Below are positions 1-6,802 of a DNA stretch of 12,020 nucleotides, in pieces. Source of the stretch: CAITNM01 sp964446295 (lineage in GTDB: Bacteria > Pseudomonadota > Alphaproteobacteria > Paracaedibacterales > CAITNM01); the NCBI GenBank assembly GCA_964446295.1, contig CAYUNR010000048.1:1-12020 (forward strand), in the 5' to 3' direction. The notes under the pieces are model-generated. The model was not told the DNA's origin. It made no database searches and saw only the letters and a program-made list of their open reading frames with translations. Position 1 is the stretch's first letter; each line of letters starts with the position of its first letter. The position numbers and the translations under genes are program-made.

Positions 1-699
1 CCGATTGCAAAATTCTTAAATGATGATCAATTAAATACACTACAAAAAATTTGCGGTGTAGGCGTTGGTGCATCTGTGTTTTTTGTCTGCGATATGAAAT
101 CTATGAAAGCAGCTAAGAACGCTGGTTTGGCACGTACAAAAATAGCTCAAGATTTGGACATTATTGAAAAAGACTGTTTCAAGTTCTGCTGGATTGTTGA
201 TTTTCCAATGTATGAACAAGACGAAGAAACAGGAAAAATTGATTTCTCCCATAACCCATTTTCAATGCCTCAAGGCGGTTTGGAATCATTAAACACAATG
301 AATCCGCTAGATATTAAAGCCTTTCAATATGACATTGTTTGTAATGGTATTGAACTATGCAGTGGTGCAATTCGTAACCACTTACCAGAAGTTATGTACA
401 GAGCATTTGAAATTGCAGGTTATGCAAAACAAGATGTTGAAGACCGTTTTGGTGGATTGTTAAATGCATTTAAGTTTGGAGCGCCACCGCACGGTGGTTG
501 TGCGCCAGGTGTTGATCGCATTGTAATGTTATTGGCCGATGAGCCTAACATTCGTGAAATTATTGCGTTCCCATTGAATCAACAAGGTCAAGATTTGCTT
601 ATGCAAGCACCATCATTAATTGAGAATGATCGCTTAAAGGAATTGCATGTTCGTGTGCAACTTCCGCCGCAAAAGATTGTAGCAAAAAGCGAAAATTAG
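1..699 (+). CDS. aspS: Aspartyl-tRNA synthetase, C-terminal part (5' end outside window)
   Basis: This is the last 232 codons of a class II aminoacyl-tRNA synthetase that charges tRNA with aspartate in the cytoplasm. The frame is open from base 1, so the GTG at 76 is internal and not a start. Visible landmarks are CWIVDFPMYEQDEETGK, the HNPFSMPQGG segment, the ELCSGAIRNH strand of the active site and class II motif 3 (GAPPHGGCAPGVDR, with the ATP-binding Arg), followed by NIREIIAFP and the usual C-terminal LIENDRLKELHVRV. The SGAIRNH form is the one I associate with alphaproteobacteria; the E. coli enzyme has a different sequence here. Whether it is the non-discriminating form, which also charges tRNA-Asn, cannot be decided because the N-terminal anticodon-binding domain is missing. 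It ends at TAG, 42 bases before the next gene. Confidence 0.97.
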   Translation, partial: PIAKFLNDDQLNTLQKICGVGVGASVFFVCDMKSMKAAKNAGLARTKIAQDLDIIEKDCFKFCWIVDFPMYEQDEETGKIDFSHNPFSMPQGGLESLNTMNPLDIKAFQYDIVCNGIELCSGAIRNHLPEVMYRAFEIAGYAKQDVEDRFGGLLNAFKFGAPPHGGCAPGVDRIVMLLADEPNIREIIAFPLNQQGQDLLMQAPSLIENDRLKELHVRVQLPPQKIVAKSEN

Positions 700-709
700 A
701 TAGCCATAT

Positions 710-731
710 AAAGCTTTTTCATAAAAGCTTT
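710..731. repeat. Perfect 9-bp inverted repeat between aspS and the small secreted-protein gene
   Basis: AAAGCTTTT (710-718) and AAAAGCTTT (723-731) are exact reverse complements around a TCAT loop. No T-tract follows on either strand, so it is at best a weak terminator of aspS. A TATAAA (707-712) overlaps the left arm, and the right arm ends just before the weak Shine-Dalgarno of the downstream gene. It could therefore affect initiation of that gene. No good -35 lies 16-18 bases upstream of the TATAAA. Function unproven. Confidence 0.45.
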
Positions 732-741
732 GAGCGCTTAA

Positions 742-1074
742 ATGTCTATGAAGTGCCTAATAAAAATACTGGTGATTTCTCTTACGCTATGTGTGGTGGT
801 GAGCGCTGCTGATTTCGATGAAGACGCTGTGAACAACATCGGAAAAGGGCAATGCCAAAACTATGACTACCATGATATAGAGTATGAATTAGAAAAAACG
901 CAGAGAATGCTGATTGAGTTTGGCTCTATTGCCCAAGAACAAGAAGCCATACGTGATGGTATCAAGCTCACCAAAAGAGACATTGCACGTCTTCACAAAA
1001 AGCTTGATGTATTAGAGAAGCTAGCGTTAGCTATATTAAAACTAAAAAATTCTAAAAAAGAAGATAAGAAATAA
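742..1074 (+). CDS. Small exported protein of unknown function, probable coiled coil
   Basis: I do not recognise this 110-residue protein. It has a textbook Sec signal peptide: a short basic start (MSMK), a hydrophobic stretch at residues 5-20, and a likely signal peptidase I site after Ala22 or Ala23 (VSA-A or SAA-D). There is no lipobox, since Leu rather than Gly/Ala/Ser precedes Cys17. The mature part begins acidic (DFDEDAV), has one cysteine (Cys38), and from about residue 46 to 100 is a charged, heptad-like helix ending in a lysine-rich tail. A periplasmic location is inferred. The ATG at 742 has only a weak GAG (732-734) upstream; ATG 748 would serve equally. It lies alone between aspS and the convergent sec operon. 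The signal peptide and conventional composition make a real gene likely, though homologues cannot be checked here. Confidence 0.72.
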   Translation: MSMKCLIKILVISLTLCVVVSAADFDEDAVNNIGKGQCQNYDYHDIEYELEKTQRMLIEFGSIAQEQEAIRDGIKLTKRDIARLHKKLDVLEKLALAILKLKNSKKEDKK

Positions 1075-1089
1075 TTCTATATCTTCTTT
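1057..1089. terminator. Bidirectional hairpin terminator between the small secreted-protein gene and secF
   Basis: Arms AAAGAAGATA (1057-1066) and TATCTTCTTT (1080-1089) are perfectly complementary. They continue as AGAA/TTCT (1067-1070 with 1075-1078) around an ATAA tetraloop, with one bulged A at 1079. The loop contains the TAA stop of the upstream gene. On the minus strand, transcription from secF leaves the stem into a T-tract followed by AGAATTTTTT, which is a good intrinsic-terminator arrangement. On the plus strand the downstream sequence is only AT-rich. The stem is nearly all A-T, so its strength is uncertain. Confidence 0.55.
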
Positions 1090-1094
1090 ATAAA

Positions 1095-2096
1095 TTATCC
1101 TTCAATAACCCCATCATCAGCAAATTGCTTTGGAACAGAGGCTTCGTAACGACCTTCAGTCTCAAGGGACTTGGCAATACGCTCTTCCTCTTCATCAAGG
1201 GCTTTACCATGCTTCACATTGAAGTAAAGCAATAGAGGAGAAGCTACGAAAATTGATGATAATGTTCCAATAACCATACTGATTAGGATAGGTAGTACGA
1301 ATACCGCAATAACAGGTCCGCCGAACATGAACAGGGCTAATACTGCAAGGAAAGTCGTGACAACAGTTAAAATTGTTCTAGACAATGTTTCGTTAATGCT
1401 TTTGTTCAAAATTTCTACAAGAGTGATTTTACGACAGCGTTTAATATTTTCGCGAATTCTATCTAACACAACAATGGTATCATTAATTGAGTAGCCGGCT
1501 GTAATTAGAATGGCTGTAATTGCCGTTTCATTAAATTCTAATGGGAACAAAGAATACATTCCTAAAATAAGAAAGCAATCGTGAGCAAGGGCAATAACTG
1601 CGCATAAAGCAAAGCGCCATTCGAATCTGAAAGCCACATAAATAAGAATACCAAGTAATGCGTACAAAACAGCCATTAAGCCATTGTGTACCATTTCATC
1701 ACCAACTTTTGGGCCAACGGTTTCAATTCTTCTGTATTCAACTCCATCGCCTAGTATAGTCTTTATGCTATTAACTGCAGTTTCAGGGATGTTACTCTTG
1801 CCTTCAGCATTTTCAAATTTAATCATTAGGTCTTGAGCTGAACCGAATTCCTGAATAGCAACGTCACCAAGTTTCAAAGGTTCAAGTTGTTCACGTAACT
1901 GGTGTATATTTGGGGCAATAGGCATGCGAACTTCCATTACCACGCCACCTTTGAAGTCGATGCCATAGTTAAGACCTTTAAACAAAAGGCTGCCCATGAA
2001 AATAAGGGTGGACAGAATCACAATAGAAAAAGTGATTTTACGTTTACCAATGAAGTCAAAATTGGTGTTGTGAGGAATAAGATTTAGAACAGCCAT
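1095..2096 (-). CDS. secF: Protein translocase subunit SecF
   Basis: SecF pairs with SecD in the inner membrane and uses the proton gradient to help pull preproteins through SecYEG. The 333-residue protein has TM1 at about 21-40, the conserved GIDFKGG (45-51) opening the periplasmic P4 domain, VGPKVGDEM (127-135), then five more membrane segments. The TM4 signature is SINDTIVVLDRIREN (203-217), with Asp206 in the region implicated in proton coupling in this family. The RTILTVVTTFLAVLALFMFGG block and a short charged C-terminal tail follow. The ATG (complement of 2094-2096) is preceded by AAGGA at good spacing. It starts 8 bases after the secD stop, so the two are almost certainly one transcript with coupled translation. 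No missing key residue was noticed. Confidence 0.97.
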   Translation of the reverse strand: MAVLNLIPHNTNFDFIGKRKITFSIVILSTLIFMGSLLFKGLNYGIDFKGGVVMEVRMPIAPNIHQLREQLEPLKLGDVAIQEFGSAQDLMIKFENAEGKSNIPETAVNSIKTILGDGVEYRRIETVGPKVGDEMVHNGLMAVLYALLGILIYVAFRFEWRFALCAVIALAHDCFLILGMYSLFPLEFNETAITAILITAGYSINDTIVVLDRIRENIKRCRKITLVEILNKSINETLSRTILTVVTTFLAVLALFMFGGPVIAVFVLPILISMVIGTLSSIFVASPLLLYFNVKHGKALDEEEERIAKSLETEGRYEASVPKQFADDGVIEG

Positions 2097-2104
2097 ATTT
2101 TTCC

Positions 2105-3691
2105 TTAAATGGGCAAGGTTTGAACTTGTTTATTTTTAAACCACCAAGCGGTTACTAGTTTAGTAACAGATAGGGCAGTGAACATTGATACAGAAATACC
2201 AATTGCTGTGGTAACAGCGAATCCGCGAATAGGACCTGAGCCAAATTCATACAGCACACCTGCTGCAATAAGCGTGGTAAGATTAGAGTCTATAATAGTT
2301 GTCATTGCTCGCTCATAACCTGCTTCAATGGCAGCTAAGGCGGCAGTGCCTGCTCTTAGTTCTTCTTTTATACGCTCATAGATTAACACGTTAGCATCAA
2401 CGGCCATACCAATGGTCATTGCAATACCGGCAATGCCTGGAAGAGTAAGCGTTGCTTGCAACAAAGAAAGGCCAGCAAAAAGTAGGACCATGTTAAAGAC
2501 TAATGCTAGGTTTGCAAAAAGACCAAACATAGAATAGCCCAGGAACATAAAGACAGAAACCATTAGAAAAGCGATAACAGTAGCATTGCGTCCGTCATGA
2601 ATTGAATCTGCGCCAAGGCTTGGGCCAACTGTTCGTTCCTCAACAACTTTTAAAGGAGCGGGCAGAGAACCTGCTCGTAACAACAAAGCCAATTCATTTG
2701 CTTCTCTGATGGTTCGAAACCCACCAGTAATTTCTGCATTGCCATTTGGGATGGCTGATCTAAATACAGGTGCAGTCAGTACTTTTCCATCTAATACAAT
2801 GGCGAATTGCTTACCAATGCTGTTTGCTGAAATATCAGCAAATTTACGAGCTCCAACATTGTTAAAGCGCAATGAAACACCAATTTGACCAGTTTGAGGA
2901 TCCGTTGTAGCCTGCGCATCAACTAAATTATCGCCACTTACCGAAACTTGGTTTCTCACTGCAATTTTATGTGCGCCGTCTTCCTCTCCGCCACGTATAT
3001 AATCCATCATAGTTGAGTCAGGTCCTACATGACCTGTATTTTGTGCGCCACTATCAACCATATTGAATGTCATTTTGGCAGTTTTACCAAGGCGCTTCTT
3101 AACTTCTTGAGGGTCATCAACACCAGGAAGCTGAATAATAATGCGATCAGTTCCTTGACGAAGAATGGTTGGTTCCTTAGTGCCTGTTTCATCGATACGA
3201 CGACGAATAACTTCAATTGATTGCTCGATAATTAATTTTGAGCGATTTTGCGCAGCAATTGGGTCAACAGTAATGCTGACTTGTCCCTGTTCAGAAACGT
3301 CTGTTAGAAGTGACGAGTCAATTTTTTTGATGATGCTAGAAATTTTATCTTTATTGGAAATATCTTTTAAATCAAAAAAAAGTTTGGGATTGCTTTCTCT
3401 TCCTTCAACACGAAGGTTCAAGTACATTATGTGTTCTTTGCGGAGAGCGCCACGAACATCAGCAAGAAGGTTACTTAAAAATTCTGCATTAACAGCTTTT
3501 AAATCAACTTCTAACTGAAGGTGTGATCCACCTCTTAGGTCAAGTCCAAGACTTACTGTGTTCTGTAACCAAGAAGGAAATTTTTCAGCAAGTTCTTTGC
3601 TTACCATATTCGGTAAGCAAAAAAGTATGCCGGCTACGCAAGTCGCAATAATTGTAATTTTGCGTGTTTGAGATAATCCAAATAACATCAT
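2105..3691 (-). CDS. secD: Protein translocase subunit SecD
   Basis: SecD is the larger half of the SecDF proton-driven export accessory in the inner membrane. The 528 residues show TM1 (about 11-29), GLDLRGG (49-55), the periplasmic P1 domain with IRRRIDETGTKEP (162-174) and QLPG (187-190), the LRAGSLPAPL and EERTVGPSLG boundary (338-360), and a five-helix membrane block. DANVLIYERIKEELR (432-446) matches the TM4 signature of the family, and Asp432 corresponds to the functionally required TM4 aspartate. Length is in the shorter, usual alphaproteobacterial range. The start is one of two tandem ATGs (complement of 3689-3691 or 3686-3688), with no clear Shine-Dalgarno. It begins 14 bases after yajC ends, so translation may depend on coupling to yajC. 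Confidence 0.97.
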   Translation of the reverse strand: MMLFGLSQTRKITIIATCVAGILFCLPNMVSKELAEKFPSWLQNTVSLGLDLRGGSHLQLEVDLKAVNAEFLSNLLADVRGALRKEHIMYLNLRVEGRESNPKLFFDLKDISNKDKISSIIKKIDSSLLTDVSEQGQVSITVDPIAAQNRSKLIIEQSIEVIRRRIDETGTKEPTILRQGTDRIIIQLPGVDDPQEVKKRLGKTAKMTFNMVDSGAQNTGHVGPDSTMMDYIRGGEEDGAHKIAVRNQVSVSGDNLVDAQATTDPQTGQIGVSLRFNNVGARKFADISANSIGKQFAIVLDGKVLTAPVFRSAIPNGNAEITGGFRTIREANELALLLRAGSLPAPLKVVEERTVGPSLGADSIHDGRNATVIAFLMVSVFMFLGYSMFGLFANLALVFNMVLLFAGLSLLQATLTLPGIAGIAMTIGMAVDANVLIYERIKEELRAGTAALAAIEAGYERAMTTIIDSNLTTLIAAGVLYEFGSGPIRGFAVTTAIGISVSMFTALSVTKLVTAWWFKNKQVQTLPI

Positions 3692-3705
3692 GGGTTTTTA
3701 TTCAC

Positions 3706-4215
3706 TTACTTAGATTTTTTTGTTGGTTTTTTTGAAGCTGTTTTTTTAACCGCAGAATTTGTTGCTGCCTTAGCTTTAGTTGCTGCTTTTTTAATTGCTT
3801 TTGTAGGCTTTACAGAAACAGGCTTTGCCATTTTAGGAGCTGCTACTTTAGTTGCAGTAGTTTTCACAGTTTCAGCAACTGGCTGAGTTTTTGCAAGAAC
3901 TTCAGTTACTGTTGCTTTAACAACACGAACTTTTACATTGTCAGCGATTTCAAGGCTGATTTCACCGTCGTTAATAATTTTATCAACAGTTCCTAAAAGA
4001 CCGCCAGCTGTTACAACGCGATCACCACGACGTAATTCTTTTAAAACTTCTTGATGAGCTCGAGTCTTTTTTTGCTGTGGGCGTAAAATAAGGAAATAGA
4101 AAATGACAAAAATAAGGAATAATGGAATGAGCTGCATCATGTCAAATCCTGCTCCGCCACCATTGGCAAATAACATCGATGTGCTAAGAATTGAAGCTAT
4201 TAAAAAACCTTTCAC
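3706..4215 (-). CDS. yajC: YajC, Sec translocon accessory subunit with a lysine-rich C-terminal extension
   Basis: YajC is a single-span inner membrane protein that associates with SecDF. I place the start at the GTG at 4213-4215, because AAGGAG lies six bases upstream and the product (169 residues) then begins directly with MKGFLIASIL. A longer reading from GTG 4257 adds 14 residues without a comparable ribosome site. The order is an N-terminal hydrophobic stretch resembling a signal peptide (2-17), a Gly-rich linker, the main membrane helix (about 26-46), the family signature ILRPQQKK, and the globular domain with GDRVVTAGGLLGTV. Residues about 107-169 form an extension with 18 lysines and many Ala/Thr/Pro and no aromatics, resembling histone H1-type tails. 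Typical YajC proteins are about 85-120 residues. First gene of the yajC-secD-secF operon. Confidence 0.93.
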   Translation of the reverse strand: MKGFLIASILSTSMLFANGGGAGFDMMQLIPLFLIFVIFYFLILRPQQKKTRAHQEVLKELRRGDRVVTAGGLLGTVDKIINDGEISLEIADNVKVRVVKATVTEVLAKTQPVAETVKTTATKVAAPKMAKPVSVKPTKAIKKAATKAKAATNSAVKKTASKKPTKKSK

Positions 4216-4314
4216 AAAACTCTCCTTTGTAAACTTAAAATTTAGTACATGGTTCACCCTAACAAAATTTATGGTACATTCCCAGTGGGTATTTAGAATT
4301 TTAGAAAATTAACA
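4216..4314. promoter_or_regulatory. Divergent promoter region between yajC-secDF and hemJ-rho
   Basis: This 99-base AT-rich gap is the only place from which both operons can start. Toward hemJ, TAGAAT (4294-4299) is a 5/6 match to the -10 consensus, but no convincing -35 lies 16-18 bases upstream; it would give a leader of only about 9 bases. Toward yajC, TTGTTA and TAAATT on the minus strand are a weak pair with 15-base spacing. The location follows from gene orientation; the exact boxes are tentative. Confidence 0.4.
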
Positions 4315-4746
4315 ATGGATTTTATTTTTGAGTATTACGCCTGGATTAAGGTAATGCATATTGTTTCTATTGTTGCATGGATGGCAGGCTTGTTTTATTT
4401 GCCAAGGCTTTTTGTGTATCACACAGAGTATCCTGAGAACGGAAAAATGTTAGAGGTGATGGAGGAAAAGCTTTTTCGAATGATTATGCAGCCAGCAATG
4501 CATATGGTGATTTTTACAGGTGTTTTGTTGCTATTTATGCCAGGTTACTCAGTCGCACCCTGGGTTCATGCAAAACTTACTTGCGTATTTTTGTTAATTA
4601 TGTTTCACTTTAAGTTAGGCAGTTGGAGAAAACAACTTAAACAAGGTGTTTGCTCTAAGTCTTCAAAGTTCTTTAGAACCATCAACGAGATTCCCACCGT
4701 CCTTCTAATTTTAATAGTCATATTTGTTATAGTAAGACCTTTCTGA
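4315..4746 (+). CDS. hemJ: Protoporphyrinogen IX oxidase, HemJ type
   Basis: HemJ is the membrane enzyme that oxidises protoporphyrinogen IX to protoporphyrin IX, the penultimate step of heme synthesis, in bacteria lacking HemG and HemY. The 143 residues are the family's normal length and form about four membrane helices. The signature WIKVMHIVSIVAWMAGLFYLPRLFVYH occupies 10-36; His15 in the first helix and Lys87 (VHAKLT) correspond to the conserved His and Lys of the family, and NEIPT precedes the last helix. The ATG at 4315 has no Shine-Dalgarno. Adjacency to rho, 8 bases downstream, is a common alphaproteobacterial arrangement and supports the call. Confidence 0.93.
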   Translation: MDFIFEYYAWIKVMHIVSIVAWMAGLFYLPRLFVYHTEYPENGKMLEVMEEKLFRMIMQPAMHMVIFTGVLLLFMPGYSVAPWVHAKLTCVFLLIMFHFKLGSWRKQLKQGVCSKSSKFFRTINEIPTVLLILIVIFVIVRPF

Positions 4747-4754
4747 GAGAATTT

Positions 4755-6017
4755 ATGCATTTACAAGATTTAAAAAAGAAAACCCCAGCTGAGCTTTTAA
4801 TTATTGCTGAAGAGCATGATATAGAGAGTGCAAGCAGCTTGCGTAAGCAAGATTTAATGTTTGCAATATTAAAAAAATTAGCTGAAAAAGATATTGCAAT
4901 TTATGGCGATGGAGTCATAGAAATTTTGCAGGATGGTTTTGGTTTCCTTCGTTCTCCTGAATCAAACTATTTGCCAGGTCCAGATGATATTTATGTTTCG
5001 CCAAACCAGGTGCGTAGGCTTGGGCTCCGTACAGGTGATAGTGTCGAAGGTGAAATTCGTGCTCCCAAGGAAGGTGAGCGTTATTTTGCATTAATAAAAA
5101 TCAAAAAAATTAATTTTTCAGAGCCAGAAGAAATACGTCATCGTATCAATTTTGATAACCTGACTCCTTTATATCCAGATAGGCGTTTGAATCTTGAGTA
5201 TGGAGATGGTAAGCCTTCTAAGGATTTTACATCTAGAATTATAGATTTGGTTTCTCCAATGGGTATGGGGCAACGTGCGTTAATTGTTGCGCCACCTAGA
5301 ACAGGTAAAACTGTGATGTTACAAAGCATCGCGCATTCTATTACCACTAATCATCCAGATGTTTACTTAATTGTTTTATTGATTGATGAGCGTCCTGAAG
5401 AAGTAACAGACATGGCAAGGTCGGTAAAAGGCGAAGTTGTCAGTTCAACTTTTGATGAGCCGGCAGCTAGACATGTTCAAGTTGCTGAAATGGTTATTGA
5501 AAAAGCAAAGCGTTTGGTTGAACAAAAAAGAGACGTTGTTATTCTTCTGGATTCAATTACTCGTTTGGCACGTGCATATAACACGGTGGTTCCTTCATCA
5601 GGTAAGGTTCTAACTGGTGGTGTCGATGCAAACGCGTTGCAACGTCCAAAACGTTTCTTTGGTGCTGCACGAAATATTGAAGAAGGTGGCTCGTTAACAA
5701 TTATTGCTACGGCTTTGGTTGATACTGGATCGCGTATGGACGAAGTTATTTTTGAAGAATTCAAAGGTACAGGAAATGCGGAAATTGTGCTTGAACGCAA
5801 ACTTTCAGATAAGCGTGTTTTTCCAACAATTGATATTAATAAGTCGGGTACACGTAAGGAAGAATTGCTGGTAACAGATAAGGCAGAGCTTGCTAAAATG
5901 TGGGTATTGCGTCGTATTCTTAACCCTATGGGTACGGTTGAAGCGATGGAATTTTTGCTGGATAAGCTTAAATTTAGCAAGACTAACCATGACTTTTTCC
6001 AGACAATGAATACCTAA
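4755..6017 (+). CDS. rho: Transcription termination factor Rho
   Basis: Rho is the hexameric RNA-dependent ATPase that tracks along nascent RNA and releases it from polymerase. The 420 residues are standard length. The order is an N-terminal helical domain (1-45), the cold-shock-like RNA-binding domain with the RNP1 motif GFGFLR (61-66), Walker A APPRTGKT (179-186), DERPEEVTDM with the catalytic Glu (211-220), Walker B VVILLDSITRLARAYN (261-276), the secondary RNA-binding Q-loop region (288-317, GGVDANALQRP to EEGGSLTII), and the C-terminal DTGSRMDEVIFEEFKGTGN. There is no long Asp/Arg-rich or prion-like insertion. ATG 4755 follows GAGA in the 8-base gap after hemJ, so the two are probably cotranscribed. 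Confidence 0.98.
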   Translation: MHLQDLKKKTPAELLIIAEEHDIESASSLRKQDLMFAILKKLAEKDIAIYGDGVIEILQDGFGFLRSPESNYLPGPDDIYVSPNQVRRLGLRTGDSVEGEIRAPKEGERYFALIKIKKINFSEPEEIRHRINFDNLTPLYPDRRLNLEYGDGKPSKDFTSRIIDLVSPMGMGQRALIVAPPRTGKTVMLQSIAHSITTNHPDVYLIVLLIDERPEEVTDMARSVKGEVVSSTFDEPAARHVQVAEMVIEKAKRLVEQKRDVVILLDSITRLARAYNTVVPSSGKVLTGGVDANALQRPKRFFGAARNIEEGGSLTIIATALVDTGSRMDEVIFEEFKGTGNAEIVLERKLSDKRVFPTIDINKSGTRKEELLVTDKAELAKMWVLRRILNPMGTVEAMEFLLDKLKFSKTNHDFFQTMNT

Positions 6018-6025
6018 GGTGGGCA

Positions 6026-6802
6026 ATGTTAACCCTGAATTACTGTATTTATGATTGTTTTGCAGAGGTTCCGTTTCAGGGGCACGCTGCTGCTATTGTT
6101 GATGTTCCAAAAAAACTTGATCATGAGCTAGCAACTAAAGTTGCAGTTGAGCTTTGTCAAACGGTTACATGTTTCGTTTGGAAAGAAAAAGGCCAAGTTT
6201 GGGTTGAGACTTTAACAAAAGATGGCAGTATTTGGCCAATTAGCCATGGCTTGCTGGGTGTTGCTAAGCATCATGCTGTTGAGCAAGAAATTCTGTATAC
6301 GTCTGGAGGTTCGTTTGAAGTTCAAACAAAAAAAGACACTGTGGTGGTTTCTGTTCCAAAGCTTTGTTTGGAAATTACGGAAATGCCAGAACGGTTAAAT
6401 CAAGCGTTTGATATTATGCCTGTGTCAGTTCGTGAAATGGGAAAAACATGCGTGGTTGAGTTACGCACTGTTGAGGAGCTTGCAAATCTAGAGGCTGATT
6501 TTAACAGAATTGCTCGTCTTGATTATGATCGAATTGTATTGACCGCAGAAGATGATACTATTCCATATGATTATGCATACCGTTATTTTTCCCCCAAACA
6601 TAATATCAATGAGAATAATGGCAGTTTGTACGTTCAAACTTTTTTACCTTTGTTTTGGTCGGAGCGTTTGAAAAAAGAACATTTTTCCTTTTTGCAGTTG
6701 AGTGAGCGCAAGTCAGTAGGTGAGGCGACAATTAGTGGGGGGGGTGTTCAAGTTGAAGCGCCAGTTAAAAAAATATTTGAAGGTGCTTTGAAAGTGTTAT
6801 GA
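6026..6802 (+). CDS. PhzF-like protein with degenerate active-site motifs
   Basis: The fold looks like the PhzF/YddE isomerase-epimerase family: IYDCFAEVPFQGHAAAIV (8-25) matches the family start (DAFTxxPFxGNPAAVV), ISHGLLGVAKHHA (72-84) matches GHATLGAAH, and YRYFSP (185-190) matches RxFSP. Key positions differ. The catalytic Glu of SETAF is Val47 in TVTCF, and the EDPxTGSA motif is reduced to ENNGS (196-200) with Asp replaced by Asn. His74 is kept. These residue equivalences are my alignment by eye. The protein is probably not an ordinary PhzF isomerase; substrate unknown. AAGGTGGG overlapping the rho stop serves ATG 6026. A run of eight G (6737-6744) encodes Gly238-240. The stop overlaps the next gene (ATGA, 6799-6802), implying coupled translation. 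Confidence 0.72.
   Translation: MLTLNYCIYDCFAEVPFQGHAAAIVDVPKKLDHELATKVAVELCQTVTCFVWKEKGQVWVETLTKDGSIWPISHGLLGVAKHHAVEQEILYTSGGSFEVQTKKDTVVVSVPKLCLEITEMPERLNQAFDIMPVSVREMGKTCVVELRTVEELANLEADFNRIARLDYDRIVLTAEDDTIPYDYAYRYFSPKHNINENNGSLYVQTFLPLFWSERLKKEHFSFLQLSERKSVGEATISGGGVQVEAPVKKIFEGALKVL
6737..6744 (+). repeat. G8 homopolymer tract inside the PhzF-like gene
   Basis: Eight consecutive G occur here in an otherwise AT-rich neighbourhood; I noticed no other G-run of this length in the window. Loss of one G would move the stop to 6789-6791, just before the glycosyltransferase ATG. Gain of one G would stop translation at 6754-6756. Whether the tract varies in nature is not visible from one sequence. 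Confidence 0.8.

Noticed and set aside
76..78. GTG as a start for the aspS reading frame
   Set aside because: The frame is open to base 1 and the residues before it continue the AspRS sequence, so the gene begins outside the window.
3165..3518. 117-codon plus-strand frame opposite secD
   Set aside because: A shadow of the conserved SecD reading frame with Arg/Ser-rich composition and no motif or ribosome site.
5477..5980. 167-codon open frame on the minus strand opposite rho
   Set aside because: It is wholly antisense to an intact, strongly conserved rho. Its product is Ser/Arg/Thr-rich low-complexity with no recognisable motif and no ribosome site.
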